A stretch of 29,392 nt of DNA from the NCBI GenBank assembly GCA_035325645.1, contig DAOKZK010000031.1, forward strand, positions 1 to 29,392. The letters run 5' to 3'. Made by a program: the position numbers and the translations under genes. The first letter of the stretch is position 1. Each line of letters opens with the position of its first letter. Positions 22,132 to 28,319 of the stretch are shown piece after piece. Source of the stretch: Macondimonas sp035325645 (GTDB lineage: Bacteria; Pseudomonadota; Gammaproteobacteria; UBA5335). The notes under the pieces were generated by a model. The model was given only the letters and a program-made list of their open reading frames with translations. It searched no databases and had not been told where the DNA came from.

Positions 22132-22922
22132 ACGGCGACCGGCGCGCGGATGGCCGGGTGATGCCGGTAGTCCGCCAGCGTGACGTGTTCGGCTCGAAAA
22201 CCGTCGATGTCCCGGACCGCGGGGTCGAGCTGCAGGGTGGGCAGGGGGAAGGGCTCCCGGCCGAGCTGTTCCTGCACCTGATCCAGGTGGTTCAGGTAGA
22301 TGTGGCAGTCGCCGCCGGTCCAGATGAAATCCCCAACGTCAAGCTCGCAGACCTGCGCGACCATGTGCGTGAGCAGGGCATAGGACGCGATGTTGAACGG
22401 CACGCCCAGGAACAGGTCCGCACTGCGCTGGTAGAGCTGGCAGGACAGGCGACCGTCGGCCACGTGGAACTGGAACAGGCAGTGACATGGGGCCAGCGCC
22501 ATGTCGGGCAGGTCGGCCACGTTCCAGGCGCTGACGATGTGGCGGCGGGAGTCGGGATTGCTGCGGATCTGGCCGATGACCTGCGCGAGCTGATCGATGG
22601 AACGGCCGTCGGGTGTGGGCCAGGAGCGCCACTGCTTGCCGTAGACCGGCCCCAGTTCGCCGTGTTCGTCGGCCCACTCGTCCCAGATGGTGACGCCGTT
22701 GTCGCGCAGGTAGCCGACGTTGGTGTCGCCCCGGATGAACCACAACAGCTCGTGCAGGACCGACTTGAAATGCACGCGCTTGGTCGTGACCAGCGGGAAG
22801 CCGGCGCGCAGATCGAAACGCATCTGCGCGCCGAACACGGACAGGGTGCCGGTGCCGGTGCGGTCGGCCTTGCGCGCGCCGGTGTCGAGCACCTGGCGCA
22901 AGAGCGCGAGATAGGTCTGCAT
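22128..22922 (-). CDS. thyA: Thymidylate synthase
   Basis: The ATG at 22922 gives 264 residues, the same length as E. coli ThyA. The enzyme methylates dUMP to dTMP using methylene-tetrahydrofolate. The catalytic Cys is at 146 in MALAPCHCLFQFHV, as in E. coli, with RSADLFLGVPFNIASYALL and GGDCHIYLNHLDQVQEQL after it. The start overlaps the lgt stop by one base (TGATG). The longer frame upstream lies inside lgt and is not coding. Confidence 0.97.
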   Translation of the reverse strand: MQTYLALLRQVLDTGARKADRTGTGTLSVFGAQMRFDLRAGFPLVTTKRVHFKSVLHELLWFIRGDTNVGYLRDNGVTIWDEWADEHGELGPVYGKQWRSWPTPDGRSIDQLAQVIGQIRSNPDSRRHIVSAWNVADLPDMALAPCHCLFQFHVADGRLSCQLYQRSADLFLGVPFNIASYALLTHMVAQVCELDVGDFIWTGGDCHIYLNHLDQVQEQLGREPFPLPTLQLDPAVRDIDGFRAEHVTLADYRHHPAIRAPVAV

Positions 22923-23752
22923 CAGCGCGGGGGGGCGCCCAGCGCCGCGGCCGGAACGTCCGCGCGGCCGTGGCGCCAGGCCCAGAGCAAGAGATAGATG
23001 CCGAAGGCGATCATCGGCACGCACAGCAGCTGACCCATCGTCAGCCAGCCGAAGGCGAGATAGCCGATGTGCGCATCCGGTTCGCGCACGCCCTCGACCG
23101 CGAAGCGGAAAATGCCATAGAGCAGCAGGAACAGCCCGGACACCGCCCGCGTCGGCCGCGGCTTGCGCGAATACAGCCACAGCACGGTGAACAGCACCGC
23201 GCCTTCCAGGAAGGCCTCGTAGAGCTGCGAGGGATGGCGCGGCCACGGCCCTGCGCCGGGGAAGACCATACCCCACGGCAGATCGGTCGGCCGGCCCCAC
23301 AGTTCGCCGTTGATGAAGTTGCCGATGCGCCCCGCGCCGAGCCCCAGCGGCACCAGCGGCGCCACGAAATCGGCCAGCCGCCAGAAACCGCAGCCCAGGC
23401 GGTTGCCGTACCAGATCATCACCGTGATGACGCCGAGCAGCCCGCCGTGGAAGGACATGCCCCCTTCCCAGATGCGCAGCAGCGCAAGCGGGTCACCCAG
23501 AACCCGCGCCAGATCGTAGAACAGCACATAACCGAGCCGGCCGCCCAGGATCACGCCCAGCGCGACGTAGGTCGTGAGATCGCTCATCTGCTCTTGGGTG
23601 AGCGGCGTATCGGGCCGGCGCGCGCGCGCGTGTCCCAGGGCCCAGCCGCCCAGGATGCCGATCAGATAGGTGAGGCCGTACCAGTGGATGGCAAGCGGCC
23701 CAAGTTGCAGGGCGACAGGATCGATGGCGGGGTAGGTCAGCATGGGCGTCAT
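22922..23752 (-). CDS. lgt: Phosphatidylglycerol-prolipoprotein diacylglyceryl transferase
   Basis: The 276-residue membrane enzyme transfers diacylglycerol to the lipobox cysteine of prolipoproteins, the first step in lipoprotein maturation. About seven membrane helices can be seen. Landmarks are HWYGLTYLIG near residue 23, GGMSFHGGLLG around His102, and the family signature GLGAGRIGNFINGELWGRPT at about 137-156. The second ATG at 23743 (MLTYPAIDPVALQLGPL) fits homologues better than the ATG at 23752; neither has a clear ribosome binding site. It leads the lgt-thyA-folA operon. Confidence 0.96.
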   Translation of the reverse strand: MTPMLTYPAIDPVALQLGPLAIHWYGLTYLIGILGGWALGHARARRPDTPLTQEQMSDLTTYVALGVILGGRLGYVLFYDLARVLGDPLALLRIWEGGMSFHGGLLGVITVMIWYGNRLGCGFWRLADFVAPLVPLGLGAGRIGNFINGELWGRPTDLPWGMVFPGAGPWPRHPSQLYEAFLEGAVLFTVLWLYSRKPRPTRAVSGLFLLLYGIFRFAVEGVREPDAHIGYLAFGWLTMGQLLCVPMIAFGIYLLLWAWRHGRADVPAAALGAPPR

Positions 23753-23935
23753 GGTACAACAGGCCGGATCGTGGAGCAGCCGCGCCGCTCACCGCGGGCA
23801 CGCCACCCCCGCCGCTCGCGTGTCCTGTCCGGCAGGGCGAGCCCCCGCAGGCGAAGCCGCGAGGGTGCATGGCACCCGCGGCGGTCAGTGCGATGATCCA
23901 TGCTTGTCATGGCCGCGCCCCAGGCCGAAGGGTTC

Positions 23936-23970
23936 GTCATTGCGAGCCCCACAGGGGGCGTGGCAATCCA
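23936..23970 (+). repeat. Short palindromic intergenic repeat, copy 1
   Basis: This copy starts GTCATTGCGAGCCCC and ends GTGGCAATCCA. The arms ATTGC and GCAAT can pair, and the inner CCCC and GGGG can pair, giving a REP-like hairpin. It is closely similar to the copy at 27057-27091 in the opposite orientation. Confidence 0.75.
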
Positions 23971-24019
23971 TTCCCGTTCCCTTCGGCGACCCGCACCATT
24001 GCTGTCGGTGCCATCGCCC

Positions 24020-24056
24020 CATGGATTGCCAGGGGCCTTGCCGCGCTCGCGATGAC
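24020..24056 (-). repeat. Short palindromic intergenic repeat, copy 2 (reverse)
   Basis: Read on the minus strand this is GTCATCGCGAGCGCGGCAAG followed by GCCCCTGGCAATCCATG. It keeps the ends of the family (GTCATYGCGAG and GCAATCCATG) with a different inner part. It faces copy 1 about 50 bases away. Confidence 0.7.
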
Positions 24057-24064
24057 GACACCTT

Positions 24065-24174
24065 GTCATTGCGACGACAGCGTCGGGAGCGTTTCTGGAC
24101 GCACACCGTGCGCCCGAAGAGCGCGCGCCAGGGAAGGCGCGCCGCAGCAGCAATGCCAGCGACACAATCCATGC
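24065..24174 (+). repeat. Long (110-base) composite repeat, copy A
   Basis: The element begins GTCATTGCGA and ends CAATCCATGC, like the short repeats. Its interior holds two clear hairpins: 24097-24115 (GGACGCAC/GTGCGCCC, one mismatch) and 24123-24142 (GCGCGCC/GGCGCGC, perfect, loop AGGGAA). A hand alignment to the reverse complement of 27099-27208 gives 90 identities in 110 positions without gaps. Confidence 0.85.
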
Positions 24175-24224
24175 GTGCCGTTCGGGCGCCAACCCGTCGT
24201 TCCGCCAGCCGCAAAGCCTTTTGC

Positions 24225-25193
24225 TCAGGCGAAATCCTGCGGCGCCTGACGCTGCCAGTCGATGAGCGAACTGCGAAAGTCGAAGCGGAAGGGAAAGCCG
24301 AGCGCCTTGAGCGTGCCGGGCACGATGTGGGTCGGCCGCGCGGCTTTGCGCACCCGCACCGGGTGGATCGGGCTGTTGCCGCCGAGCGCGGCATTGATCA
24401 GCCCGGCCGCCGGGACGAGCAGGGTGAGCGGCAGCGGCAGCACCGGCGCGCGGCTGCCCAGATGCGCCTTGACGTGGTCGACCAGCGCGCCCAAAGGCTC
24501 GGTCGGGTCTTCCACGTAGTTGTAGCGCAGCAGTGGTTCGGGCCGGTCCATCATGAACGCGACGCTGTCCAGCAGTCCTTCGATGTAGCCGTAGGACTTG
24601 TGGATGTCGGGCGAGCCGGGATAGGCGAAGTAGCCGCGCCGGATGGCGCGGATCATGCGCAGGATGTTGCCCGGATCGCCGGGCCCGTAGATGACACCTG
24701 GCCGGCAGATGACCAGCCGCCTTCCCGGTGCCGCCTGCTGCCAATGCTCGTGGATCAGCTCGGCCGGGTACTTCGAGCCGCCGTAGGGCGACACCGGGCA
24801 GATCGGCGCGCTCTCGTCCGTCGGCCCCTCGGTGGGGCCATAGACCGCGATGCTGCTGGTGAAGTACAGATTCGCGCAGCCCACGGCCGCGGCGTAGGCG
24901 GTGACATTCCGCGCGCCGGCCAGATTCGTCTCGAAGTATTCGATCGCCTCGTGCCCCGGCTCGCGGTGCACCGCCGCCAGATTGAAGATCCAGGCCGGCG
25001 GCTCGGGCGTCAGGTCGGCCGGAATCGGTCGGCGCACGTCCGTGATCGACGCCGTGATGCCCGGCTGACCGGCCAAGGCGCTGGGTCGCACGTCGGCCAG
25101 ATGCACGTGGCTCGCGCGCCCCGTCGCCAGCAACCGCCGGGCCAGATGCGCGCCGATGAAGCCCGCGCCGCCGAAGATGATGCAGGTGGTCAT
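24225..25193 (-). CDS. NAD-dependent epimerase/dehydratase (extended SDR)
   Basis: The 322-residue protein has the extended SDR pattern. GGAGFIG at residues 8-14 binds NAD(P), FNLAAVHREPG follows, then FTSSIAVYGPTEG with the catalytic Ser, and SPYGGSKYPAE with the Tyr-x3-Lys pair. SDRs of this kind act on nucleotide sugars; the exact substrate cannot be read from the sequence. AGGAAATCC lies about 8 bases before the ATG. It is near fcl and gmd on the same strand but separated by a toxin-antitoxin pair, so a role in surface polysaccharide sugar synthesis is plausible but inferred. A 471-base gap with repeats follows it. Confidence 0.88.
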   Translation of the reverse strand: MTTCIIFGGAGFIGAHLARRLLATGRASHVHLADVRPSALAGQPGITASITDVRRPIPADLTPEPPAWIFNLAAVHREPGHEAIEYFETNLAGARNVTAYAAAVGCANLYFTSSIAVYGPTEGPTDESAPICPVSPYGGSKYPAELIHEHWQQAAPGRRLVICRPGVIYGPGDPGNILRMIRAIRRGYFAYPGSPDIHKSYGYIEGLLDSVAFMMDRPEPLLRYNYVEDPTEPLGALVDHVKAHLGSRAPVLPLPLTLLVPAAGLINAALGGNSPIHPVRVRKAARPTHIVPGTLKALGFPFRFDFRSSLIDWQRQAPQDFA

Positions 25194-25364
25194 TCAGGAT
25201 TTCCTGTTCCGGTGCTCAGCCCGTCGGCACTTGGTCATTGCAAGCCCCTGAAAAAGGTACGCAACGAAGGCATGGACGCACGGAGTATCGGACCGCCGAC
25301 CGGATATCTCAATGAAGCCTCAATGAAACACCCATAAATGAAGCCGTCGCCACCGAGGTGAAAA
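25194..25364. other. Intergenic gap with half a repeat and small direct repeats
   Basis: This 171-base gap contains GTCATTGCAAGCCCC at 25234-25248, which looks like the left half of the short intergenic repeat without its right arm. Near its other end AATGAAGCC or a close variant occurs three times (25311, 25322, 25337). I see no gene here. Confidence 0.5.
25234..25249 (+). repeat. Truncated half copy of the short intergenic repeat
   Basis: GTCATTGCAAGCCCCT matches the first 15 bases of copy 1 with one change (GCAAG for GCGAG). The matching right arm GCAATCCA is absent. It may be a decayed copy. Confidence 0.45.
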
Positions 25365-25706
25365 TCACGGACGCACCTCGACGAGCAGCTCGCCTGCCTG
25401 TAAGGCGCGCATGATTTCGGGAAAGCACTGAGGCATCCACGTCAGCAGACTTTGCCGGGTGGTGTTGCCCACTCGCAGCCAAACCACCGCAGGCGGCACC
25501 GACTGCATGGTCCTGAGGATGGCGAAGTCCTCATCTTTGGAAATGATGACGGCACCCGTGGTCTGAGCGTACTTCCAGATATCAAGGTCTCGAGCCGAGG
25601 CCAGACCGATATCGGTTACGTGCTCCGCTTCGTGGCCTTGACTGGCAAGCCAGCGTGCCAGCGCAGGCGGCAATTGCGCGTCGACGAGAAAGCGCACGCC
25701 GATCAC
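25365..25706 (-). CDS. DUF5615-type PIN-like toxin
   Basis: The 113-residue product matches the DUF5615 PIN-like family: FLVDAQLPPALARWLASQGHEA at residues 6-27, then HVTDIGLASARDLDIWKYA and VIISKDEDF. Asp9, Asp40 or Asp42, Asp58 and Asp60 are candidate metal ligands of a PIN-type nuclease. The start is GTG at 25706, overlapping the stop of the preceding DUF433 gene as GTGA. This arrangement, DUF433 followed by DUF5615, is a recognised putative toxin-antitoxin pair. RNase activity is inferred from the fold. Confidence 0.85.
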   Translation of the reverse strand: MIGVRFLVDAQLPPALARWLASQGHEAEHVTDIGLASARDLDIWKYAQTTGAVIISKDEDFAILRTMQSVPPAVVWLRVGNTTRQSLLTWMPQCFPEIMRALQAGELLVEVRP

Positions 25707-25924
25707 GCCACCCGGATCACCGGATGGTCGGCCTGGGCAGCCGCATATTCGAGCGCGGCGCGGATATCGTCCGATTCAAGGTAGGGATAATCGGCCAGAA
25801 TATCCTCGGCCGTCGCCCCGCCCGCCAACATCTCCAGGACATCTTTGACGCGGATCCGCAGCCCTCGGATACAGGGGCGGCCGCCGCAAATTTCAGGGTC
25901 GACGGTAATGCGCTCCAAAGTCAT
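25703..25924 (-). CDS. DUF433-family antitoxin
   Basis: The 73-residue product starts MTLERITVDPEICGGRPCIRG, the characteristic opening of DUF433, and continues with a helical DNA-binding part (RIRVKDVLEMLAGGATAEDILADYPYL). It overlaps the toxin gene by 4 bases. GGGAGGAG before the ATG at 25924 is a strong ribosome binding site, consistent with an antitoxin made in excess. A longer upstream frame has no support. Just upstream, GCATTATGC at about 25961-25970 is a small inverted repeat that could be an operator, but this is weak. Confidence 0.87.
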   Translation of the reverse strand: MTLERITVDPEICGGRPCIRGLRIRVKDVLEMLAGGATAEDILADYPYLESDDIRAALEYAAAQADHPVIRVA

Positions 25925-26078
25925 GCGTGCTCCTCCCGCTTGTGCAGCGGCCCGGTTTCGGAATCCAGCATAATGCATAAACATCGCTTGGAAGTGCGCT
26001 CCAGGCCAGATCACACTCGCCAGGGCAATCGATATCGCAGACCGGCATGAGACAGGATCCTTGGCCGCGGATCGGTCG

Positions 26079-27020
26079 TCACTGTCGCGCTTCATCGAGG
26101 TGCGCCAGATACCACCGATAGGTTTCGCGGATGCCGTCCACGAGATCGATGCGCGCCCGCCAGCCGAGCGCTGTGAGGCGCGACACGTCCAGCAGCTTGC
26201 GCGGCGTGCCGTCCGGTTTGCTGGGGTCGAGCACGATGCGCCCCTCGAAGCCCACCACCCGCTGCACCAGCGTCGCGAGTTCCAGAATCGACACATCCTC
26301 GCCCACGCCCACGTTGATGATGCGTTCATCGTCGTAGTGCTGCATCAGGAACAGACAGGCATCGGCCAGATCGTCCACGTGCAGAAACTCCCGCCGCGGC
26401 GTGCCGCTGCCCCAGACCACCACCTCGCCCGCGCCGCTCACCTTCGCCTCGTGGAACTTGCGGATCAGCGCCGGCAGGACGTGCGAATTGGCCAGATGAA
26501 AGTTGTCGCCCGGTCCGTAGAGATTGGTCGGCATCAGACTGATGGCGTTGAAGCCGTACTGGCGCCGGTAGGCCTGGCACAGCTTGATGCCGGCGATCTT
26601 GGCGATCGCATACCACTCGTTGGTCGGCTCCAGCGCGCCGGAGAGCAGGCAATCCTCCGGCATCGGCTGGGGCGCGAACTTGGGATAGATGCACGAGGAG
26701 CCCAGGAACAGCAGCTTGGCCGCGCCGTGGCGATGCGCGGCATCGATGACGTTGATCTCGATCTGCAGGTTGTCGCGCAGAAAATCGACGGGATAGGTGT
26801 TGTTGGCATGGATGCCGCCCACCCGCGCAGCAGCCAGAAACACATACGCCGGCTGCTCGCGGGCGAAAAAGGCGTCGACCGCCGCCGCGTCGGTGAGATC
26901 CAGTTCGGCATGGGTGCGCAGCAACAGGTTATCGAAGCCCGCCTGCCGCAGCCGGCGCACGATGGCGCTGCCCGCCAGCCCGCGATGGCCCGCCACGAAA
27001 ATGGATGCAGCCTGATCCAT
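26079..27020 (-). CDS. fcl: GDP-L-fucose synthase
   Basis: The 313-residue SDR enzyme epimerises and reduces GDP-4-keto-6-deoxy-D-mannose to GDP-L-fucose using NADPH. GHRGLAG at residues 11-17 is the cofactor loop. FLGSSCIYPK gives Ser108 and Cys110, and NEWYAIAKIAG gives Tyr137 and Lys141, matching the catalytic Ser, Cys, Tyr and Lys of E. coli WcaG with a shift of one. GGAGAG precedes the ATG at 27020. Its partner gmd is 1.3 kb upstream on the same strand, with a toxin-antitoxin pair and repeats between them. The gap of 154 bases to the DUF433 gene contains no other gene. Confidence 0.95.
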   Translation of the reverse strand: MDQAASIFVAGHRGLAGSAIVRRLRQAGFDNLLLRTHAELDLTDAAAVDAFFAREQPAYVFLAAARVGGIHANNTYPVDFLRDNLQIEINVIDAAHRHGAAKLLFLGSSCIYPKFAPQPMPEDCLLSGALEPTNEWYAIAKIAGIKLCQAYRRQYGFNAISLMPTNLYGPGDNFHLANSHVLPALIRKFHEAKVSGAGEVVVWGSGTPRREFLHVDDLADACLFLMQHYDDERIINVGVGEDVSILELATLVQRVVGFEGRIVLDPSKPDGTPRKLLDVSRLTALGWRARIDLVDGIRETYRWYLAHLDEARQ

Positions 27021-27056
27021 GGTGATCTCTCCAATTCTTGATCAAGGGTGAAAAGC

Positions 27057-27091
27057 GTGGATTGCCGCGCCCCTGCGGGGCTCGCAATGAC
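27057..27091 (-). repeat. Short palindromic intergenic repeat, copy 3 (reverse)
   Basis: Read on the minus strand it is GTCATTGCGAGCCCCGCAGG followed by GGCGCGGCAATCCAC. It is nearly identical to copy 1 at 23936-23970. ATTGC/GCAAT and CCCC/GGGG form the stem. Confidence 0.78.
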
Positions 27092-27098
27092 CCATGCG

Positions 27099-27208
27099 GC
27101 ATGGATTGCCACGTCGGCTTCGCTGCTGAGGCGCGCTTTCCTTGGCGCGTCCCCTTCGGGCGCACTGCGTGCGTCCAAAAGCGCTCCCGGCGCTTTTGTC
27201 GCAATGAC
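27099..27208 (-). repeat. Long (110-base) composite repeat, copy B (reverse)
   Basis: This is the inverted partner of 24065-24174, with 90 of 110 positions identical by hand. Besides the outer arms ATTGC/GCAAT it has a perfect 8 bp hairpin at 27177-27197 (AAAAGCGC/GCGCTTTT). The GGACGCAC/GTGCGCCC hairpin and a CGCGC/GCGCG hairpin are also present. Three inner hairpins inside an outer stem resemble a cloverleaf. Confidence 0.85.
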
Positions 27209-27325
27209 GGGGCAGGGTCGCTGGCGGGATGCCCCGTTTCATCATCCCAGGCGCCGGCTTCGTCATCGCCACGTCTGTGCACGTCTTCACAAGGCGCTTC
27301 TTTCGTCATCGAGGCGCCCATGTCC

Positions 27326-27361
27326 GTCATCGCGAGGCGCGTCGCGCCGCGGCGATCCATG
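27326..27361 (+). repeat. Short palindromic intergenic repeat, copy 4 (GTCATCGCG type)
   Basis: It starts GTCATCGCGAGGCGCG and ends GCGGCGATCCATG. ATCGC and GCGAT form the outer stem. Compared with copy 1 both arms changed together (ATTGC to ATCGC and GCAAT to GCGAT), so pairing is kept. Confidence 0.72.
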
Positions 27362-27367
27362 CCGCCG

Positions 27368-27808
27368 TCAACCGGGCTCGATATCGCCGTGGGCCGCCCA
27401 GAACTCGGCAGGGCTCAGGATGGGATGGGACGATGCAAGGGTCAGCAGGTCCTTGTCACCGGTGACCAGGCAGCGCGCGCCGCCGGTTTTCAAGGCGGCC
27501 AGCAGCGTCCCCAGCACCGGCAGGTCGTTCCCGTCGCGCAAGACGGCAGGCTCTGGATCTTCCGGATCGATCACCTCGCACAGGATGGACAGGCTGTCGA
27601 CCAGATCATGGATATCCGCTTCCGAAAGACCGTGCCGATGCGCGAGCCGGGGCAGCACGCGCCGCAGTTCGTCGAGGATGTATTCGGACAGCACCACGTC
27701 GAGCCCGCCCCGCCGCCAGGCGGTCAGGATCTTGCCCGGAATGCTGTGCGGATAGGCGATGCCGGAGAGCAGGACGTTGGTGTCCAGCACCACGCGCAGC
27801 ATGGTCAT
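27368..27808 (-). CDS. PIN-domain toxin of a type II toxin-antitoxin pair
   Basis: The 146-residue product is a PIN-domain protein of the PIN_3/COG1569 type. It starts with VVLDTNVLLSG (Asp9), has SEYILDELRRVL (Glu47), DGNDLPVLGTLLAA (Asp95) and LVTGDKDLLTL (Asp118, Asp120), which together form the acidic metal site expected of a ribonuclease. It overlaps the antitoxin stop by 4 bases. A second ATG two codons in is a possible start. Its position between gmd and fcl suggests insertion into a nucleotide-sugar cluster. Confidence 0.9.
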   Translation of the reverse strand: MTMLRVVLDTNVLLSGIAYPHSIPGKILTAWRRGGLDVVLSEYILDELRRVLPRLAHRHGLSEADIHDLVDSLSILCEVIDPEDPEPAVLRDGNDLPVLGTLLAALKTGGARCLVTGDKDLLTLASSHPILSPAEFWAAHGDIEPG

Positions 27809-28098
27809 TCCGGATCAGGGGGCGTCTTGCGTTCGGCGCGGGTGGCGGCCACTGCGGCGTCGATTTCGGCCAAGCCCTCGGTTTCGGGAACCTCGGCAAA
27901 CCCCGCCTCGATGCGTCGGCACAGGGTATCGAAGCGATCCTGCAGCCGGCGGATGCGCGCGAACAGGCGCGCGTCCACCACCGCGGCGACCGGTTTGCCG
28001 TCCTTGTTGATGACGATGCTGTCGTGGCGGTATTGCACCCGGTTGAGCATGTCGCCCAGGTTCTTTCGGAAGGTGACGGCGTTGGTTTCGGTGATCAT
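27805..28098 (-). CDS. Phd/YefM-family antitoxin
   Basis: The 97-residue product has the N-terminal Phd/YefM fold: TNAVTFRKNLGDMLNRVQYRHDSIVINKDG, read in blocks, then KPVAAVVDARLF. This part binds DNA as a dimer. The C-terminal half, from about residue 50, is helical and acidic and would wrap the toxin. It precedes the PIN toxin and overlaps it as expected for a type II module. Its promoter and probable operator are at 28120-28142. GAGG lies 11 bases before the ATG, which is rather far. Confidence 0.88.
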   Translation of the reverse strand: MITETNAVTFRKNLGDMLNRVQYRHDSIVINKDGKPVAAVVDARLFARIRRLQDRFDTLCRRIEAGFAEVPETEGLAEIDAAVAATRAERKTPPDPE

Positions 28099-28119
28099 GG
28101 GGCTCGAGCCTCTGTTTCG

Positions 28120-28142
28120 ATCATGCCGATCATTATAATCAT
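28120..28142 (-). promoter_or_regulatory. Antitoxin promoter (-10 TATAAT) with three ATGAT repeats at 9-base spacing
   Basis: On the minus strand a perfect TATAAT is at 28137-28132. ATGAT occurs three times, at 28142-28138, 28133-28129 and 28124-28120, each starting 9 bases after the last. The -10 box lies between and overlaps these repeats, 34 bases before the ATG. No good -35 was found. The repeats are a plausible operator for autoregulation by the antitoxin. Confidence 0.5.
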
Positions 28143-28260
28143 TGCCGCGGAGTCACTCCGGGACCACGCTGGACGAGCCTCCGTCGGTGCCGACGTCACG
28201 TCACGGGACATCATCGTCAGCGCGGACTTTCTTATCGCCGGCGCAAGGCGTCTTTTTTTC

Positions 28261-28294
28261 GTCATCGCGAGGGCGCAAGGCCCGGGCGATCCAT
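28261..28294 (+). repeat. Short palindromic intergenic repeat, copy 5 (GTCATCGCG type)
   Basis: It starts GTCATCGCGAGGGCGCAAGG and ends CGGGCGATCCAT. ATCGC/GCGAT and GGGC/GCCC can pair. It lies in the 221-base gap between gmd and the Phd-type antitoxin gene. Confidence 0.68.
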
Positions 28295-28319
28295 CCTGCG
28301 CCGGCCACCAATTCAGCGC

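Larger units (their letters stand above)
23753..24224. other. Repeat-bearing intergenic region between lgt and the epimerase gene
   Basis: These 472 bases hold no gene I can support. The left 180 bases must include the lgt promoter, which I could not locate. The right part is a cluster of three palindromic repeats listed separately. Open frames crossing this region give peptides such as RRERFWTHTVRPK that come from the repeat, not from a protein family. Confidence 0.7.
27021..27367. other. Repeat-bearing intergenic region upstream of fcl
   Basis: The 347 bases between the PIN toxin gene and fcl hold three recognisable repeat copies, listed separately. Two further fragments (CGTCATCGCCACG near 27260 and CGTCATCGAGGCGCCCATG near 27304) are also present. 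No protein-coding gene is supported. The fcl promoter must lie here or upstream. Confidence 0.7.

Noticed and set aside
24065..24174. CRISPR array in the repeat cluster
   Set aside because: The repeats are few, imperfect, in both orientations and not regularly spaced, and there are no cas genes.
23742..25337. 531-codon plus-strand frame across the lgt-epimerase gap
   Set aside because: It crosses the repeat cluster and the antisense of the epimerase gene. Its repeated peptide RRERFWTHTVRPK is just the translated intergenic repeat, found again near 27150 on the other strand.
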